Origin: Cyclospora cayetanensis
Lineage: Eukaryota; Apicomplexa; Conoidasida; Eucoccidiorida; Eimeriidae
Direction: 5' to 3'
Assembly (NCBI RefSeq): GCF_002999335.1
Contig: NW_020312110.1
Location: 1-64,000 of the forward strand
DNA: 64,000 nt
Shown here: positions 32,990 through 44,093 of the stretch, piece by piece
Layout of the letters: each line of letters begins with the position of its first letter
Numbering within the stretch: position 1 is the first letter of the stretch
Position numbers and translations under genes: made by a program
The notes under the pieces: model-generated
What the model was told of the DNA's origin: nothing
Database searches by the model: none
The model's input: the letters and a program-made list of their open reading frames with translations, nothing else

Positions 32990-34874
32990 CTTCGCTTCTA
33001 CTACTGGTTCTGGCCTGCTGGTTTACCCGCTAGCGATTGCAACTGAGTACGAGGAAAGTACCCACTCAGTCGCTCCTACTGGATGAACCGGTGTAAGTAG
33101 ATCAGGCCCTCAGAGGCAGACAGTGAAACCAACCGCAAGAGACAGAGGGCGCGTGAAAATCCGCAGAGAACGCTACCTGGACGAAGGAAACTTACCCTAA
33201 CCCAGACCCTCGCTACTTGCGAGAATCGAAGCACAGATGGTACCTGCTGCAACCTAAAGAAGAGGTAGTTCTGTCGCACACAATCCAAATCTGCAAACAG
33301 CTTGATAGGCTCATGGTTACCTGACCTATCGTGAGGGGCGAGTCCGATGCCGCCTACAGTCACTGCTATTGCGGACTTCCTGCTGTGCCCACTTCTTTTC
33401 GACTCAGCTATAGACAAAAATCGTTCTTTTTAAAGCGGAATTTTATCGGTCACTGCAGAAAGGAAAGAGAGAAGGGCACTCTGTTTCTGCTTAGTGCTAT
33501 GTTTGGGAAGGACCACCCATTGGCACGCTGAACAGCTGTCCATCTACATTTTACTCGCAGGCTCTGTCTAACTAAACTCAGTATAAGAATGCTCTGTTCA
33601 CTTATATAAAGCTTATGGGGAGAGACTCTGCTTCAGATCTCTTCTCTAGATACATAGAGGTGCAGGTTCTAGGGTAGCCTGAGGTGGATCTCTCGCGAAG
33701 AGTTCGTCGCATAGCGCCATGTTGGCATTTAGAACAAAAAAAAGTACCACCGTCGGTTCAGGCCAACAAAGGTTTTTTGGCCCTTGTTTTATTGTTTTGC
33801 TGTCACCTTCTCCAACCCCGCCGCGTGTCTCCCATGTCCACCACCCCTTGCGGTTCCTGCGATCTATAGGGAGGGAGCTTCCACAGTGTGGGGCAAGCTT
33901 TCTCCAAGTGCAGCCGCACAATTAAACCTTTTAAAGCTTATTGGATAGTCGCGGGAACTGAAGATCTCCGTGTTGGTCTGTGCTGTGAGGCAAAAGCAGT
34001 TCCGCAGGCAGCAGCTGCACACGCCGTTGAGAGGAGCGACACAGCTCTGTGTTGAAAAAAGGCGTCTTTCCTCTCCAAGTTGCATACAGTTACCTAAACT
34101 AGGATTTAAATTACTTCTAGACCAATAACCGTGGAGTATGTACCTGCTTTCACTGCAAATGCATGTGAGGGGGACGTTGCACAATTGAAGTAACTCTGTC
34201 CATGCTAGTGCCTTTTCCTCCGACATTTCGGCATCTTTAAGTCAAAGTATCAGTCAAAATACTCAAAGCCTTTCAATCCAGGGATCCTGCAGAAAGTGGC
34301 CGTCGGCACTCCAGCGGAGATAGCGGACGAAGGGGAAGTGACCCTTGGGAACGTGCAGCAGCACGAGAGCGTTCACACTCTGTAATTCATCATGGCGTGT
34401 GGGGTAGTTCGGTTCCAAAATTGGTTAAAGAAAACTGCATGCGCTAAAATGCAAATGCATTTCTAGGCTCTTGCGTGTATCTGGCAATGTGCTTTGGGTC
34501 GGGGAAAGTTTACGGTGAAGACCTAGGCAGGAACGATCCCCGACAATGCGGGTGCACGGCTTGTCTGTTCTTCATACTTTGGAAAGATTCTTATTTTTTT
34601 TAGTAAATATGTAGAATGACTTTATGCCTCCAACACCTAACCAGATGATAGACTGCCGAGTTTATAGGGCAGGTAATACCGGCATATGCTTACTGCGAGG
34701 TGACTGGCACGCTGCCATTGCAGAAGTACATCATGTTGCTGCAAGCGCTTCAATTCACTTTTTCATTAAATCAGGTAAAAGTCTCTCTGCTCTCAGATTC
34801 GAGGTAATATCTTGTAAACTGGTATCTAAGCCCCCTTTAAGAGTCTATAATAAGGAAATCCTGAGCAAATTCCA
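32990..34874. other. Divergent intergenic region between the two secreted-protein genes
   Basis: About 1.9 kb without a supported exon. The short plus-strand open stretch at 34624-34977 overlaps the start of the 979-aa gene in another frame and is not credible. Confidence 0.5.
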
Positions 34875-37814
34875 ATGTCGCCTCCGTCAGCTATACTCTT
34901 TGCTGCAGCTCTCTCTGCTGCAGCAGCAGCAAACGCCTTTACCCAATCACCCCTCCTCCAACTTCCAAACTTTCTGACTGGCCAACCGGAGCCGCCGCAA
35001 CAGCATCCACCTAAGCAGGAACCTGAACAGCAAAGCCTACAGGATGTCGTCACACGCCAGCTGCCACAACAGCTACAACAGCTGCCGCAACAGCTGCAAC
35101 AGCTACAACAGCTGCCGCAACAACTACAACAGCTGCCGCAACAACTACAACAGCTGACGCAACAGCTGCAGCGGCTTCCTGGCCCATTGCAAGAGCTGAG
35201 GCTTGGGCAGTTACCGACGCTGCCACACTCTATCCCTGGCGTGAACTTGGGCAACTTGCAGCAGCTGCAGCAAATTCCTCAGCAGCTGAGAGAGGTTCCT
35301 CAGCAGCTGCAGGAGATTCCTCAGCAGCTGCAACAAATTCCTCAGCAGCTACAAAAGATTCCTCAGCAACTGCGAGAGGTTCCTCAGCAACTGCAGGATA
35401 TTCCTCAGCAGCTGCAACAGATTCCTCAGCAGCTGAGAGAGGTTCCTCAGCAAGTGCAGGATATTCCTCAGCAGCTGCAACAGATTCCTCAGCAGCTGAG
35501 AGATATTCCTCAGCAACTGCAGGATATTCCTCAGCAGCTGCAACAGATTCCTCAGCAACTGCAACAGATTCCTCAGCACCTGAGAGATATTCCTCAGCAC
35601 CTGCAACAGATTCCTCAGCAACTGCAGGATATTCCTCAACAGCTGCAACAGATTCCTCAGCACCTGAGAGACATTCCTCAGCACCTGCAACAGATTCCTC
35701 AGCACCTGCAACAGATTCCTCAGCACCTGCAACAGATTCCTCAGCACCTGCAACAGATTCCTCAACAGCTGCAACAGATTCCTCAGCACCTGAGAGACAT
35801 TCCTCAGCACCTGCAACAGATTCCTCAGCAGCTGCAACAGATTCCTCAGCAGCTGCAACAGATTCCTCAACAGCTAGCCGGTACCGCGCTGCAGCCGCGG
35901 AACCAGAAGCCTCAGGATACGGATGCGAACTCGCTGCAGCGGCTTCCTCTGGACCTGGATCTTCTTCCACCACTGGAGGCGATTCCTCAACAAGTGCAGC
36001 AGATGGCTACGCAGCTAGAGCAACTTGCTCAGCAAACGCAGCAAACTCCTCTGCAACCTCAGCAAAATCCTCAGCAGGCAGACCAAGCTCCTCAACAGGT
36101 GGAGCAAAATCCTCAGCAGGTAGACCAAGCTCCTCAACAGGTGGAGCAAAATCCTCAGCAGGTAGACCAAGCTCCTCAACAGGTGGAGCAAAATCCTCAG
36201 CGGGTAGATCAAGCTCCTCAACAGGTGGAGCAAAATCCTCAGCAGGTAGATCAAGCTCCTCAACAGGTGGAGCAGAATCCTCAGCAGTCACAGAGAATGA
36301 TGTTTGTCCCATTCGAGCCGCTGCAGCTGCCACTGCCCCTCACCAATCTCGACATTAATCAGTTGCCTAGTTTCATGAACCCTATATCTCTTGCTGGAGG
36401 CGCAGTAGGTCTTCGATCGGACGCTCAAGACCATGGCTCTTTGCTAGGAGCACTAGGGCTTCCTGATAGTGCTGAAAAGCTTACAGGCTTCCTGTCGCCA
36501 AGGGATGGTTCCGCAGAAGGTTCTGCAAAAGATTTTGCAGAAGAAGATGGACAAAGGCCTCCAGCTTCGCCAGAAGAATCGCCGGAAGCGCTGGCCGTTA
36601 GAGGTATCGTACCCTTCTTCCCCGAAGAGACGGCAGAACAGCTGGCCAGCGCATTTATGCTGGGATGGCCACTAAGTATTGCCAAGACTGCACTGATGCT
36701 GAAGCAGGCAGCAGAAACAGCAGCGATATCAGCAGTAGCAACAGCGGCAACAACAGCGGCACAGGGATTTCCCGCTGTGCCTTTTTTTCCTGAAGAAGTT
36801 AGGCAGTTACCTCAGATAATAGCTTTTTTGTCTCCTAGTGCTTCTTCTGGTGCTTCACAGGAAACTCCGACGACTGACTCCGGGCAAGCCTCTACAGACG
36901 ACCCCGTAGACAACACTGTGGATGACCCTGACGATGCAGTGGATGATGGAATAGACGACATTATTGATGATGCAGAGTCGGCTATTGACGACATAGTAGA
37001 CGACGTTACTGATGTCGTAGAATCGATCACTGATACCGCAGAATCGGCTGTTGACGACATAGTAGACGACGTTACTGATGTCGTAGAATCGATCACTGAT
37101 ACAGCAGAATCGGCTATTGACGACATAGTAGACACCGCTACCGACGCCTTGGAATCAGTCACTGATGCTGCAGAATCAGCCACTGACGGCATAGTTGATG
37201 CCGCAACCGATGCTGCAGACACCGTTACCGATACGGCAGAGTCGGCTATTGGAGGTATAGTAGACGCTGCAACTGATGCCGCAGACACCGCTACCGATAC
37301 GGCAGATTCGGCTATTGGAGGTATAGTAGACGCTGCAACTGATGCCGCAGACACCGCTACCGATACGGCAGATTCGGCTATTGGAACTATTGTAGACGCT
37401 GCAACTGATGCCGCAGACACCGTTACCGATACGGCAGATTCGGCTATTGGAGGTATAGTAGACGCTGCAACTGATGCCGCAGACACCATTACCGACACGG
37501 CAGATTCGGCTATTGGAAGTATTGTAGACGCTGCAACTGATGCCGCAGACACCATTACCGATACGGCAGATTCGGCTATTGGAACTGTTGTAGACCCTAC
37601 AACTGATGCCGCAGACACCGCTACCGATACGGCAGATTCGGCTACTGGAACTGTTGTAGACGCTGCAACTGATGCCGCAGACACCGCTACCGATACGGCA
37701 GATTCGGCTATTGGAAGTATTGTGGACGCTGCAACTGATGCCGTAGACACCATTACCGATACGGCAGAGTCGGCTATTGGAGGCATAGTAGGCGGAATTA
37801 CTGGTATTCCGTAG
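34875..37814 (+). CDS. Secreted tandem-repeat protein, 979 aa (Gln/Pro heptads plus acidic 22-mers)
   Basis: A single ORF from the ATG at 34875 to the TAG at 37814. The signal peptide is MSPPSAILFAAALSAAAAAN. Residues 40-120 are Gln/Leu-rich (LPQQLQQ). Residues 134-336 hold 29 consecutive heptads of the type IPQQLQQ/IPQQLRE/IPQHLRD. Residues about 395-472 hold five 14-mers QAPQQVEQNPQQVD. Residues about 473-680 are a non-repeat core with two PFFPEE-type motifs (about 579 and 635) and an amphipathic Ala-rich part. Residues about 696-975 hold about thirteen 22-mers, first acidic (DDIVDDVTDVVESITDTAES), then ATDAADTATDTADSAIGGIV. I see no cysteine. The heptads recall prolamin-type Gln/Pro repeats; the 22-mers recall amphipathic 11/22-mer helices of LEA or apolipoprotein type. 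Both comparisons are of pattern, not homology. A structural or surface/wall role is speculation. Confidence 0.85.
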   Translation: MSPPSAILFAAALSAAAAANAFTQSPLLQLPNFLTGQPEPPQQHPPKQEPEQQSLQDVVTRQLPQQLQQLPQQLQQLQQLPQQLQQLPQQLQQLTQQLQRLPGPLQELRLGQLPTLPHSIPGVNLGNLQQLQQIPQQLREVPQQLQEIPQQLQQIPQQLQKIPQQLREVPQQLQDIPQQLQQIPQQLREVPQQVQDIPQQLQQIPQQLRDIPQQLQDIPQQLQQIPQQLQQIPQHLRDIPQHLQQIPQQLQDIPQQLQQIPQHLRDIPQHLQQIPQHLQQIPQHLQQIPQHLQQIPQQLQQIPQHLRDIPQHLQQIPQQLQQIPQQLQQIPQQLAGTALQPRNQKPQDTDANSLQRLPLDLDLLPPLEAIPQQVQQMATQLEQLAQQTQQTPLQPQQNPQQADQAPQQVEQNPQQVDQAPQQVEQNPQQVDQAPQQVEQNPQRVDQAPQQVEQNPQQVDQAPQQVEQNPQQSQRMMFVPFEPLQLPLPLTNLDINQLPSFMNPISLAGGAVGLRSDAQDHGSLLGALGLPDSAEKLTGFLSPRDGSAEGSAKDFAEEDGQRPPASPEESPEALAVRGIVPFFPEETAEQLASAFMLGWPLSIAKTALMLKQAAETAAISAVATAATTAAQGFPAVPFFPEEVRQLPQIIAFLSPSASSGASQETPTTDSGQASTDDPVDNTVDDPDDAVDDGIDDIIDDAESAIDDIVDDVTDVVESITDTAESAVDDIVDDVTDVVESITDTAESAIDDIVDTATDALESVTDAAESATDGIVDAATDAADTVTDTAESAIGGIVDAATDAADTATDTADSAIGGIVDAATDAADTATDTADSAIGTIVDAATDAADTVTDTADSAIGGIVDAATDAADTITDTADSAIGSIVDAATDAADTITDTADSAIGTVVDPTTDAADTATDTADSATGTVVDAATDAADTATDTADSAIGSIVDAATDAVDTITDTAESAIGGIVGGITGIP
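35274..35882. repeat. 29 in-frame 21-bp coding repeats
   Basis: The spacing between the first and last ATTCCTCA motif is 588 bp, exactly 28 x 21, so no unit breaks frame. It encodes the heptad domain of the 979-aa protein. Higher-order variants (CTGCAACAG, CTGAGAGAG/GAT, CTGCAGGAT) alternate. Confidence 0.95.
36061..36288. repeat. Five 42-bp coding repeats
   Basis: Unit core CAAGCTCCTCAACAGGTGGA + GCAAAATCCTCAGCAGGTAGAC, encoding the 14-residue repeats of the 979-aa protein. Confidence 0.93.
36960..37800. repeat. About thirteen 66-bp coding repeats
   Basis: Unit core GACGCTGCAACTGATGCCGC + AGACACC...GATACGGCAGATTCGGCTATTGGA. The first four units are divergent and the last nine nearly identical, suggesting recent expansion at the 3' end. 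Confidence 0.94.
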
Positions 37815-38149
37815 AATTGTCTGCAAAAGGCCCTTCCCGGGATACGGGGGATGCACGCAGTACCCTTCCTCCCTCTGATGCCACTGAGGCATCAGTCATG
37901 CAGCTTAGCATTAAAACTGTGGGCCCTATTCTGAACGCTATATATTCAGGCGAATATATGAATGTTGGCTTATGCTCTGCAGCACAGCCAGGACGGGAAG
38001 AGTCCCCGCCTGTAGCAGCTCGAGTGTCCGTCTGTGTTTTCGGTGTGATTTTTGCTGCTGATCTTGCTGCTGCTTCCATTGTGCTTAAGCCCTTGGGCGT
38101 GTATTTCTACACTCCGAAGCAGAATCAGTCAAACTCTATCCTTTTGGGT

Positions 38150-38930
38150 TTAAAGGCTGTTGGGTACTCTGATGGAAGAGCTTGCGAAAATTCGTGTATA
38201 TCGCTTCTGCTGCTCCTGTTGTTTAACTGTGTTGAGCATGTCACTTCTGCTATGGGGAGCTTCTGGGCTTTTGCCTTTGCTTTCTCTTTGTCTTCCTTGC
38301 TTTGGCCTGAGCCTACGCAAGGAGGGCAGTCCACAGAATCGTGCCTTAGACTGTAGACCCTCGACCGTGGACTCCCACCAAGGGAGTTGAACTGGCGAGA
38401 CGTCCCCCGACGGAGGACTAGAGATGTAGAAAGAGCGACTGGCGGAGAGCCACAAGACTGCCAAGCAACCGGAAAGGAGGAGTGGATAAGCGCGAGAGGT
38501 AATAAAGCTTCTGAGTGTCCTTACATTCAGCCTGGCTTCCTCCTGTGTGCGTTTCGCGTCGATTAGCAAAAATTCCATGTGATGGCAAAGGCTCCTGTGT
38601 GCAGCACACCCCTTAGTCCCGAACAGACAGACTCGTTGCAAAGGCTCTGCCCCTCCTAGCACTGTGTATACCGCCTAGATAGCAGCAGCAGAGAAACGGC
38701 TGGGAGTAGCAGTCCTTCAGGGCAAATCGTGCGAGGGGAGCGCATCCACACCGGTTTAGCACCTTGGTGCTGAATTTATGGCCTACTCTGCTGCCTGCAG
38801 CGTGTTGAGAGGCACCCCCGCCTCTCGAGCAGCGTATATTACTTCCTGAGGTAGCGAGAAAAGATTGGCAGGCAAACAGAAAGAGTGCCGACGAGGCTAA
38901 AATGACCCTGGAGGGCACGACGCGCATCAT
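38150..38930 (-). CDS. Candidate secreted or organelle-targeted protein (junction unresolved)
   Basis: The first exon, 38930-38672, opens with MMRVVPSRVILASSALFLFA, a good signal peptide. A basic Ser/Arg/His-rich stretch low in acidic residues follows, of the kind seen in bipartite apicoplast leaders. It ends at a donor GTATAC in phase 1. A second minus-strand stretch, 38610-38150 (MEFLLIDAKRTQEEARLNVR, a hydrophobic segment, then a basic tail SDMLNTVKQQEQQKRYTRIF, stop TAG), is probably coding, but I could not join the two in phase. Function unknown. The two parts could belong to separate genes. Confidence 0.4.
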
Positions 38931-39863
38931 GGATCCGAACAGAAGAGAGCAGGATCAAGCAAACGCGATAGTAGTAGAGAGAGGCGAGAAACACATACGA
39001 GTTCAGAATACGAAACAGACGCAGGAAAAGGGAAATCAAGAGGTCTCAGGAGGGAGGCTTCGGTCCCAGCTCAAGACGAACAACAGGAAGAGAGACTGGT
39101 CAGAACATGTATAAATATTTCAGAAAATGTAAGCAACGGCTCCCCAGCGCTCTACCCTGCTTCTCTCTAGCCCTATGCGCCACCGTTCGTACCTGTAAGG
39201 TGAGAAGCTGACTTTCAAAGAACTCTGTTGCTGCTGTTTCGAAAGCTACAGCCATGGGGAACGCACAGAAGATGGGAGATGCCCTGCAGTCTGTCCAGTT
39301 GGTGAAGCCCCTCAGAGGCTCCAGGGGCACACAGAGTTCTTGCAAGAGGCTGCAACAGCGCGGCAGCGCACAAAGTTGCGCAGTGCATTAGCTGCAGCTT
39401 GTTACACTGGTGGAGTAGCCGCAGGGGATGTGAACTTTTCATAGGCATCCAGTGCTCACATCGTCAGTAGCAAGTGCAGGAAAAAACTATAAAGCTGCTG
39501 CTGAGGAGCGGTGCTGCAGGCTGCGACAGCAGCAGGTTAGTCACAAGAGGAGATCAAGCAGGAAGAATGCATACATGTGGCGTGCCGCTCTGGAGGCCTC
39601 TGCTGCCGCCTCCTCCAGCAGTTCCGGCTCTGAACTGATGGCTCGAGTCTCCTCCCAAGATAGGCACAGCCTCCTGCCCATTTCGAGTAGCACACCACAG
39701 CAGTTGCCGAAGCTGTCTAGACCTCACGCACAGCAGCAGCACCACCATCTGAACCAGCACCAACGGACCAAACAAGCTGCACTGCTAGGGCAGCATGGAC
39801 GAAGCAGGGAAGGCACTGCTGCGACGACAGTAGCACAAACCAACAGAAGATAGGACCCTGGCC
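38931..39863. other. Unresolved; probable minus-strand exon at 39345-39187
   Basis: The minus strand at 39345-39187 reads LCVPLEPLRGFTNWTDCRAS ... FESQLLTLQ and ends at a good donor (CAG before GTACGAAC). I could not find its partner exons; without splicing it reads to a stop at 39100. I see nothing else supported. Confidence 0.4.
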
Positions 39864-42800
39864 TTACTCATAAAAAGAAGGCTCAGGGCATTCATTGGAG
39901 CGCCGGAGACACCGCAGAAGGTCTTTAAGGTTTTTCTCAGCTACCAGCAAACGGCGGCAATGCTGCAGCTGCTGCATTAGTGTACTATTGCAGCATGCCG
40001 CAACCCCCTCGATAACCAAGCTTGCCAGCTCATCCATCAACTGAGAATCATCCTGCAAGTCCAGCTGCAGCATATGCTGCGGGTCATGCTTGTTTGAGGG
40101 TTCTCCTGTTTCGGGAGGCAGCTCATTTTCCTCGCGCTGCCCTCCTTCGCCCTCCAGCGGTTTAGAAAGCCTGTCTGGCTTCAATTTGAGTGCGGCGTCC
40201 TCCTGCACATCCTGTGGATTCTCTTGTTGTCGCTGGTGCTGCTTCTCTGCCTCCTGAATTGCACCAACAAGCGCTCCATTTCGCTGATCAAGTGATGCTT
40301 TAAAGCCCCCACAGCAGCCAAAAGTCTGCGGAAGCCAAAGATGCTCTACTACTCACAACTAGTTTTAGAATCCTCCTGATTTGTGCCTCAATGGCGAGCC
40401 TCTTTGTCTCAGTTTTCAATAGCTTTCCCAAGCGGCAGTCCAAGGGGTAGTCCTCTGTATCTCGTGCAGCCTGATACAGGGCGAGTGAAGCATCACAGTG
40501 TGACGGGCAGCAGCCAGGCCCGAAAATGCTGAACTGAGCTTTACGAGGACCAGCTAGCACCCGCGTAGCCCCCTCACAACGGCAGCAGCAGTAGCAGTAG
40601 ATGAAAGAGCACAACTAGCAAGGTGCGGCACCACCGCAGCAATCTACACCACACGATCCACCAACTCGCTGTCATATACCTGCTGGAGTGCCTCGAGAGA
40701 CCGCTCTTCCAAGGCAGCTAGCAATCGCTTTTCTGCTGCTAGAGATGCTCGTTGGGCGACGTTGCACCTGTGTGCGGGGGCGGCAGATATGACAGCAGTA
40801 GATGCAGCAATCACTGCAATTACAGTTAAGTGCTACAAGGAGCAACTAAAGGGGCTCCGGGATATGGCGTCTCCGGGCTTTTTAACGTGATTGACATTCG
40901 CTGAGAGAAGCCTCAACGTATGGTAGCAGGCTAGGCTTCAAGGCTTGGCCTTCGGAAATGGGCTTTGACTTGCCAGGTGACGAGCTGCTCGCACTCAGTG
41001 GCTTCTGGGGAAGTATATACCCAAAAGTGTTGCACTGCTTCCTGCAGCTCGGAGCAAGACAGCAGCTTCAATAATTTTGGGTCGTTTCGGAGTGAGTTGA
41101 ATGCGCGGTTCAGTGTACTGCTGAAGCCATTTGCACAGAGATATCTAAAGCCTTGTAGGCGTCTTCAGGTCTCTCTGCCACTGGATCTACAGGGCATAGG
41201 AATTGTTGGGCTCTTCACCTTGGAGTAGAAGTCTAGGGTGAAAGAGCAAAAGAATCGGGGGTGCCTAGAAGAGAAGGCGATGCCTGTGAGCGGACAACTC
41301 TCGGCCGCTGTTGCTGCATCCAGCAATGCGCGGCAGTCTTCTTCCTGCAGTCAGAGCCGCAGATACAAAGCACGCAGCCCTCGTTCGCAGCATGTGCGGA
41401 TGGCCTTCTGTCGGCAAGCTTTTGTAGCAGCAGCACCCTGACCAGCAGCAGACACTGCTAATGACAGTGCAACTGATGGCATGAAAAACGGCCGAGTTCC
41501 TTGAGGACCCTCGTAGGTGGGCCGTAGCAGCAAATTCAGCAGCAACAGCGGCAGCAGAAGCAGCTCAACTGACAGCAGCAATAGCTGCTGCAGTATGGCC
41601 TCTAGCATTCCTTTTTTCGACTGGGATCCCGAGACTGAGCACCGCCTTTACCATCTCCAGAGAGCCGCCAGCAGCAGCTGCAGCAGCAGAGAAAGCAGGC
41701 ACCGCAGAGATGCACTGCCACTATCGTTTCTTGTGTGCCGTCTTTTAATGGCGCATGCACCCAGTACCAATCGTGCAAGTAAGGAAAGCAGCAAGCACAG
41801 CAGACAGCAGACCCTGATGCAGCACCGTGTTGCCTAATGAGTCCATCACGTGGGGAGAAAATCCGGCCTTAAGCAGAACATGAAAGATGCGCGTCGCTCC
41901 CTTATAGGCAGCCCAATGCCTGCAGCGGCCAAACCAAGCTTTAAGCCGCGAATGCGAAGCCACCAGTATCCTGAATTCACGCTAGGAACGTGTCAATAAA
42001 CAGTGGAGGGGTTGCGTACTTGCGCTCTGAACCGAGCCTGCCTACTGCGGCACTGTGCCGTTAAGGTTAAAAATCTTACAGCGGGGAATACTTTCTCGTT
42101 GCCTGCAGAATTGGCAGAGGTTGCTCTTTGGAGTCTGCCGAGGCTTCCTTAGTTGCTATCACGTCGCTTAATGCCGAGGGTGCCGGCAGGGGCTCCAGCT
42201 CAAGAGGCTGGGCCGCTTGGTGCGGCTCTGCCTCCTGCTGCTGTTGCTGGGGAGCAGCAGCTTCTGTAGCTGCAAGGGACTGTGCTGCTGGCCTTTCTAC
42301 AGCACCTCCCTCAGTAGTGGCACCATCAACGGGTGTTACGCGGGTTGGAGAAGAGGTGTTTTCCTGGGGAAGTTCTGCGGAGGAATATTTCCCTTGGTAT
42401 TTCTCAGACTGACTGCGGTGTTGCTCTTGCAGCAGGCGTTGCTGCAGCTGCGGCAGAACTTGCCAAGGCAGCGCCTCAACAGGCGGCTGTTGCTGCTGCT
42501 GCTCCTGTAGAAGCAGTGGTGCTGCTGCTCCATACCGCAACAATTCCCGGATGAGTTCCTCGTTGCCATGGAGGACAGCCCACTGCAGGGCGCTCCACTG
42601 ACCGGCGTCCTACAACTCACACAGTCGACGCCCGAGGTATGAACTGAGGCTCTACTGTATAAACAAGGCTGGCGGCTCAGAGAGCTAGAGTGTGCAGCGC
42701 TGCATAAACCAACAGTCTGCCCTTAGGCTTCAAATTTGCCGGAAAGCTGAAGTGTGACTGTGATGGCTCCGGGTTGTGGGATGGATGCACCTCTGCTGTA

Positions 42801-42958
42801 GGGTCAGCTTCATCCTTCAGAAGTGTGAGAACTCTTTGTGTGTTGTTTGCCTCGGCGGCTTCGAGGAGACGCCGTGCGGCTCTTGCGCGCTTCTCGGTTC
42901 GCGTCAGCAGCCGCTCCTCCAGACCCCCAATATCTGGGACACATATCAGGTCGTCCAT
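39864..42958 (-). CDS. Ankyrin-repeat and coiled-coil protein
   Basis: Five N-terminal exons join in phase: 42958-42791, 42609-42092, 41919-41813, 41677-41574 and 41344-41219. They encode ankyrin repeats: ARRLLEAAEANNTQRVLTLL, then WSALQWAVLHGNEELIRELL, then HWAAYKGATRIFHVLLKAG, SLGNTVLHQ and GGSLEMVKAVLSLGIPVEKR. A Q/E-rich insert separates repeats 2 and 3. Downstream minus-strand exons are clearly coding: about 41190-40933 (TLNRAFNSLRNDPKLLKLLS), 40813-40680 (AAEKRLLAALEERSLEALQQ), 40533-40357 and 40253-39864 (stop). They form helical, coiled-coil-like segments. The last three join in phase, but I could not reconcile the phase at 41219/41190 and 40933/40813, so this may be one gene with a frame error or two genes. 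The donor after 41813 (GTCTGC) is weak. The partner of the ankyrins is unknown. Confidence 0.7.
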
Positions 42959-44093
42959 TGTATTCCCTCAACCACCTGCTGGACGGTGAGATTAGAGGGC
43001 GTCAGCAGTTGTCGGAGTTTTTTTTTCCCAGTGCTGGCCCTATTAGGGGTCTCTCCTCCGTGACGTGACAGGGCAACTGCGCCTACGGGACCGTGGCCCC
43101 TGTGGGGAACCTCTTCTTTTGCTAGGAAGAAGGGCGCTTCCAGGAAAGTGCTTTTTAGTTTGTGGCGATTCAACACATTCCTGTGACTCTTCCCATTCTC
43201 TCTCTAGATTTTCTACTGCGCCGTTTCCTTTCTCGCAGTAGCTGTCACGTGGCCTTTGCGAAAAAAACACTTCCTGCCCCCCTCAAGCTGCCCTGGCCTT
43301 TGTCCTTCTATGTTCCTGCCCCTCTTCGTAGCTCGGGTGGCTCGCACGGAGCCGGCCTAGCGCCTGTTTCCCTGTGTTTCCAACTGTACGGCAACCACCG
43401 GTGCAGAGAGGGCCCCTAGTAAAGAGCTTGTCTGCCGCCTGCCCCCCTTGTGGCCAGCTATTCGATGGCTGGCTGGCGGCGGCTTCTTAGGAAGCGGCGA
43501 GCCACCAGGGCTAAATCGTGCCGGACATGGAGTGACGGAACAAGCGCAGTGTGCCCAGCAGCAGTCCCGTATCCTTGCGGGAATGAAGGCTTGTGGAGCA
43601 TGTATTCACCCCTTCTCGCTTGAGTGTGCGTATTTCAGCGGCTCCTAGCTACTGAGATGCAGACTTTGACAACATCGATTGCGGCCGGAATGTAGCAACA
43701 GCAATACGACGTCGGGGACCTACAGCAGTCTGGTGCCGGCGACCCTCGACAAGCACTACAGGTTGAGCCCAATAGGCCGAACTCAGAGAGCGACAAACGC
43801 ATTATTTTTATCTTTAAGGTATTTATGAAGCTCGGATGGAGGCAGCCTACCTCTGCAGGGTGCAGGGATTAGGCGTTTCACGCTGTCGACAGCCGCAGCA
43901 GCATGTGCAGCCCATGCGGCCTCAAGCAGGGATCGTGCCTTCTGGGAGTTTCAGCTCTACACAGAGGCCCTCGACCTATACCCTCGCTTTTTAAACACGA
44001 GCTGAAGTGTGAAATTCGACAACGATTACGCAAAGGATATCTCGTGAAAAGGCGGTGGTGCTGTGCAGGGTCACCTGGTGGGCTCTTACGCAG
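42959..44093. other. Divergent intergenic region
   Basis: It lies between the ankyrin gene start (minus) and the coiled-coil gene (plus). I see no supported exon; 5' exons of the plus-strand gene may be hidden here. Confidence 0.4.

Noticed and set aside
35230..37786. Large minus-strand ORFs (247 and 324 codons, plus one of 238) opposite the 979-aa gene
   Set aside because: Mirror images of the 21-bp and 66-bp repeats. They have no start context, signal peptide or non-repeat domain, unlike the plus strand.
37817..38356. A 179-codon plus-strand ORF just after the 979-aa gene
   Set aside because: It lacks an ATG near its start, overlaps coding-like sequence on the minus strand and shows no family signal.
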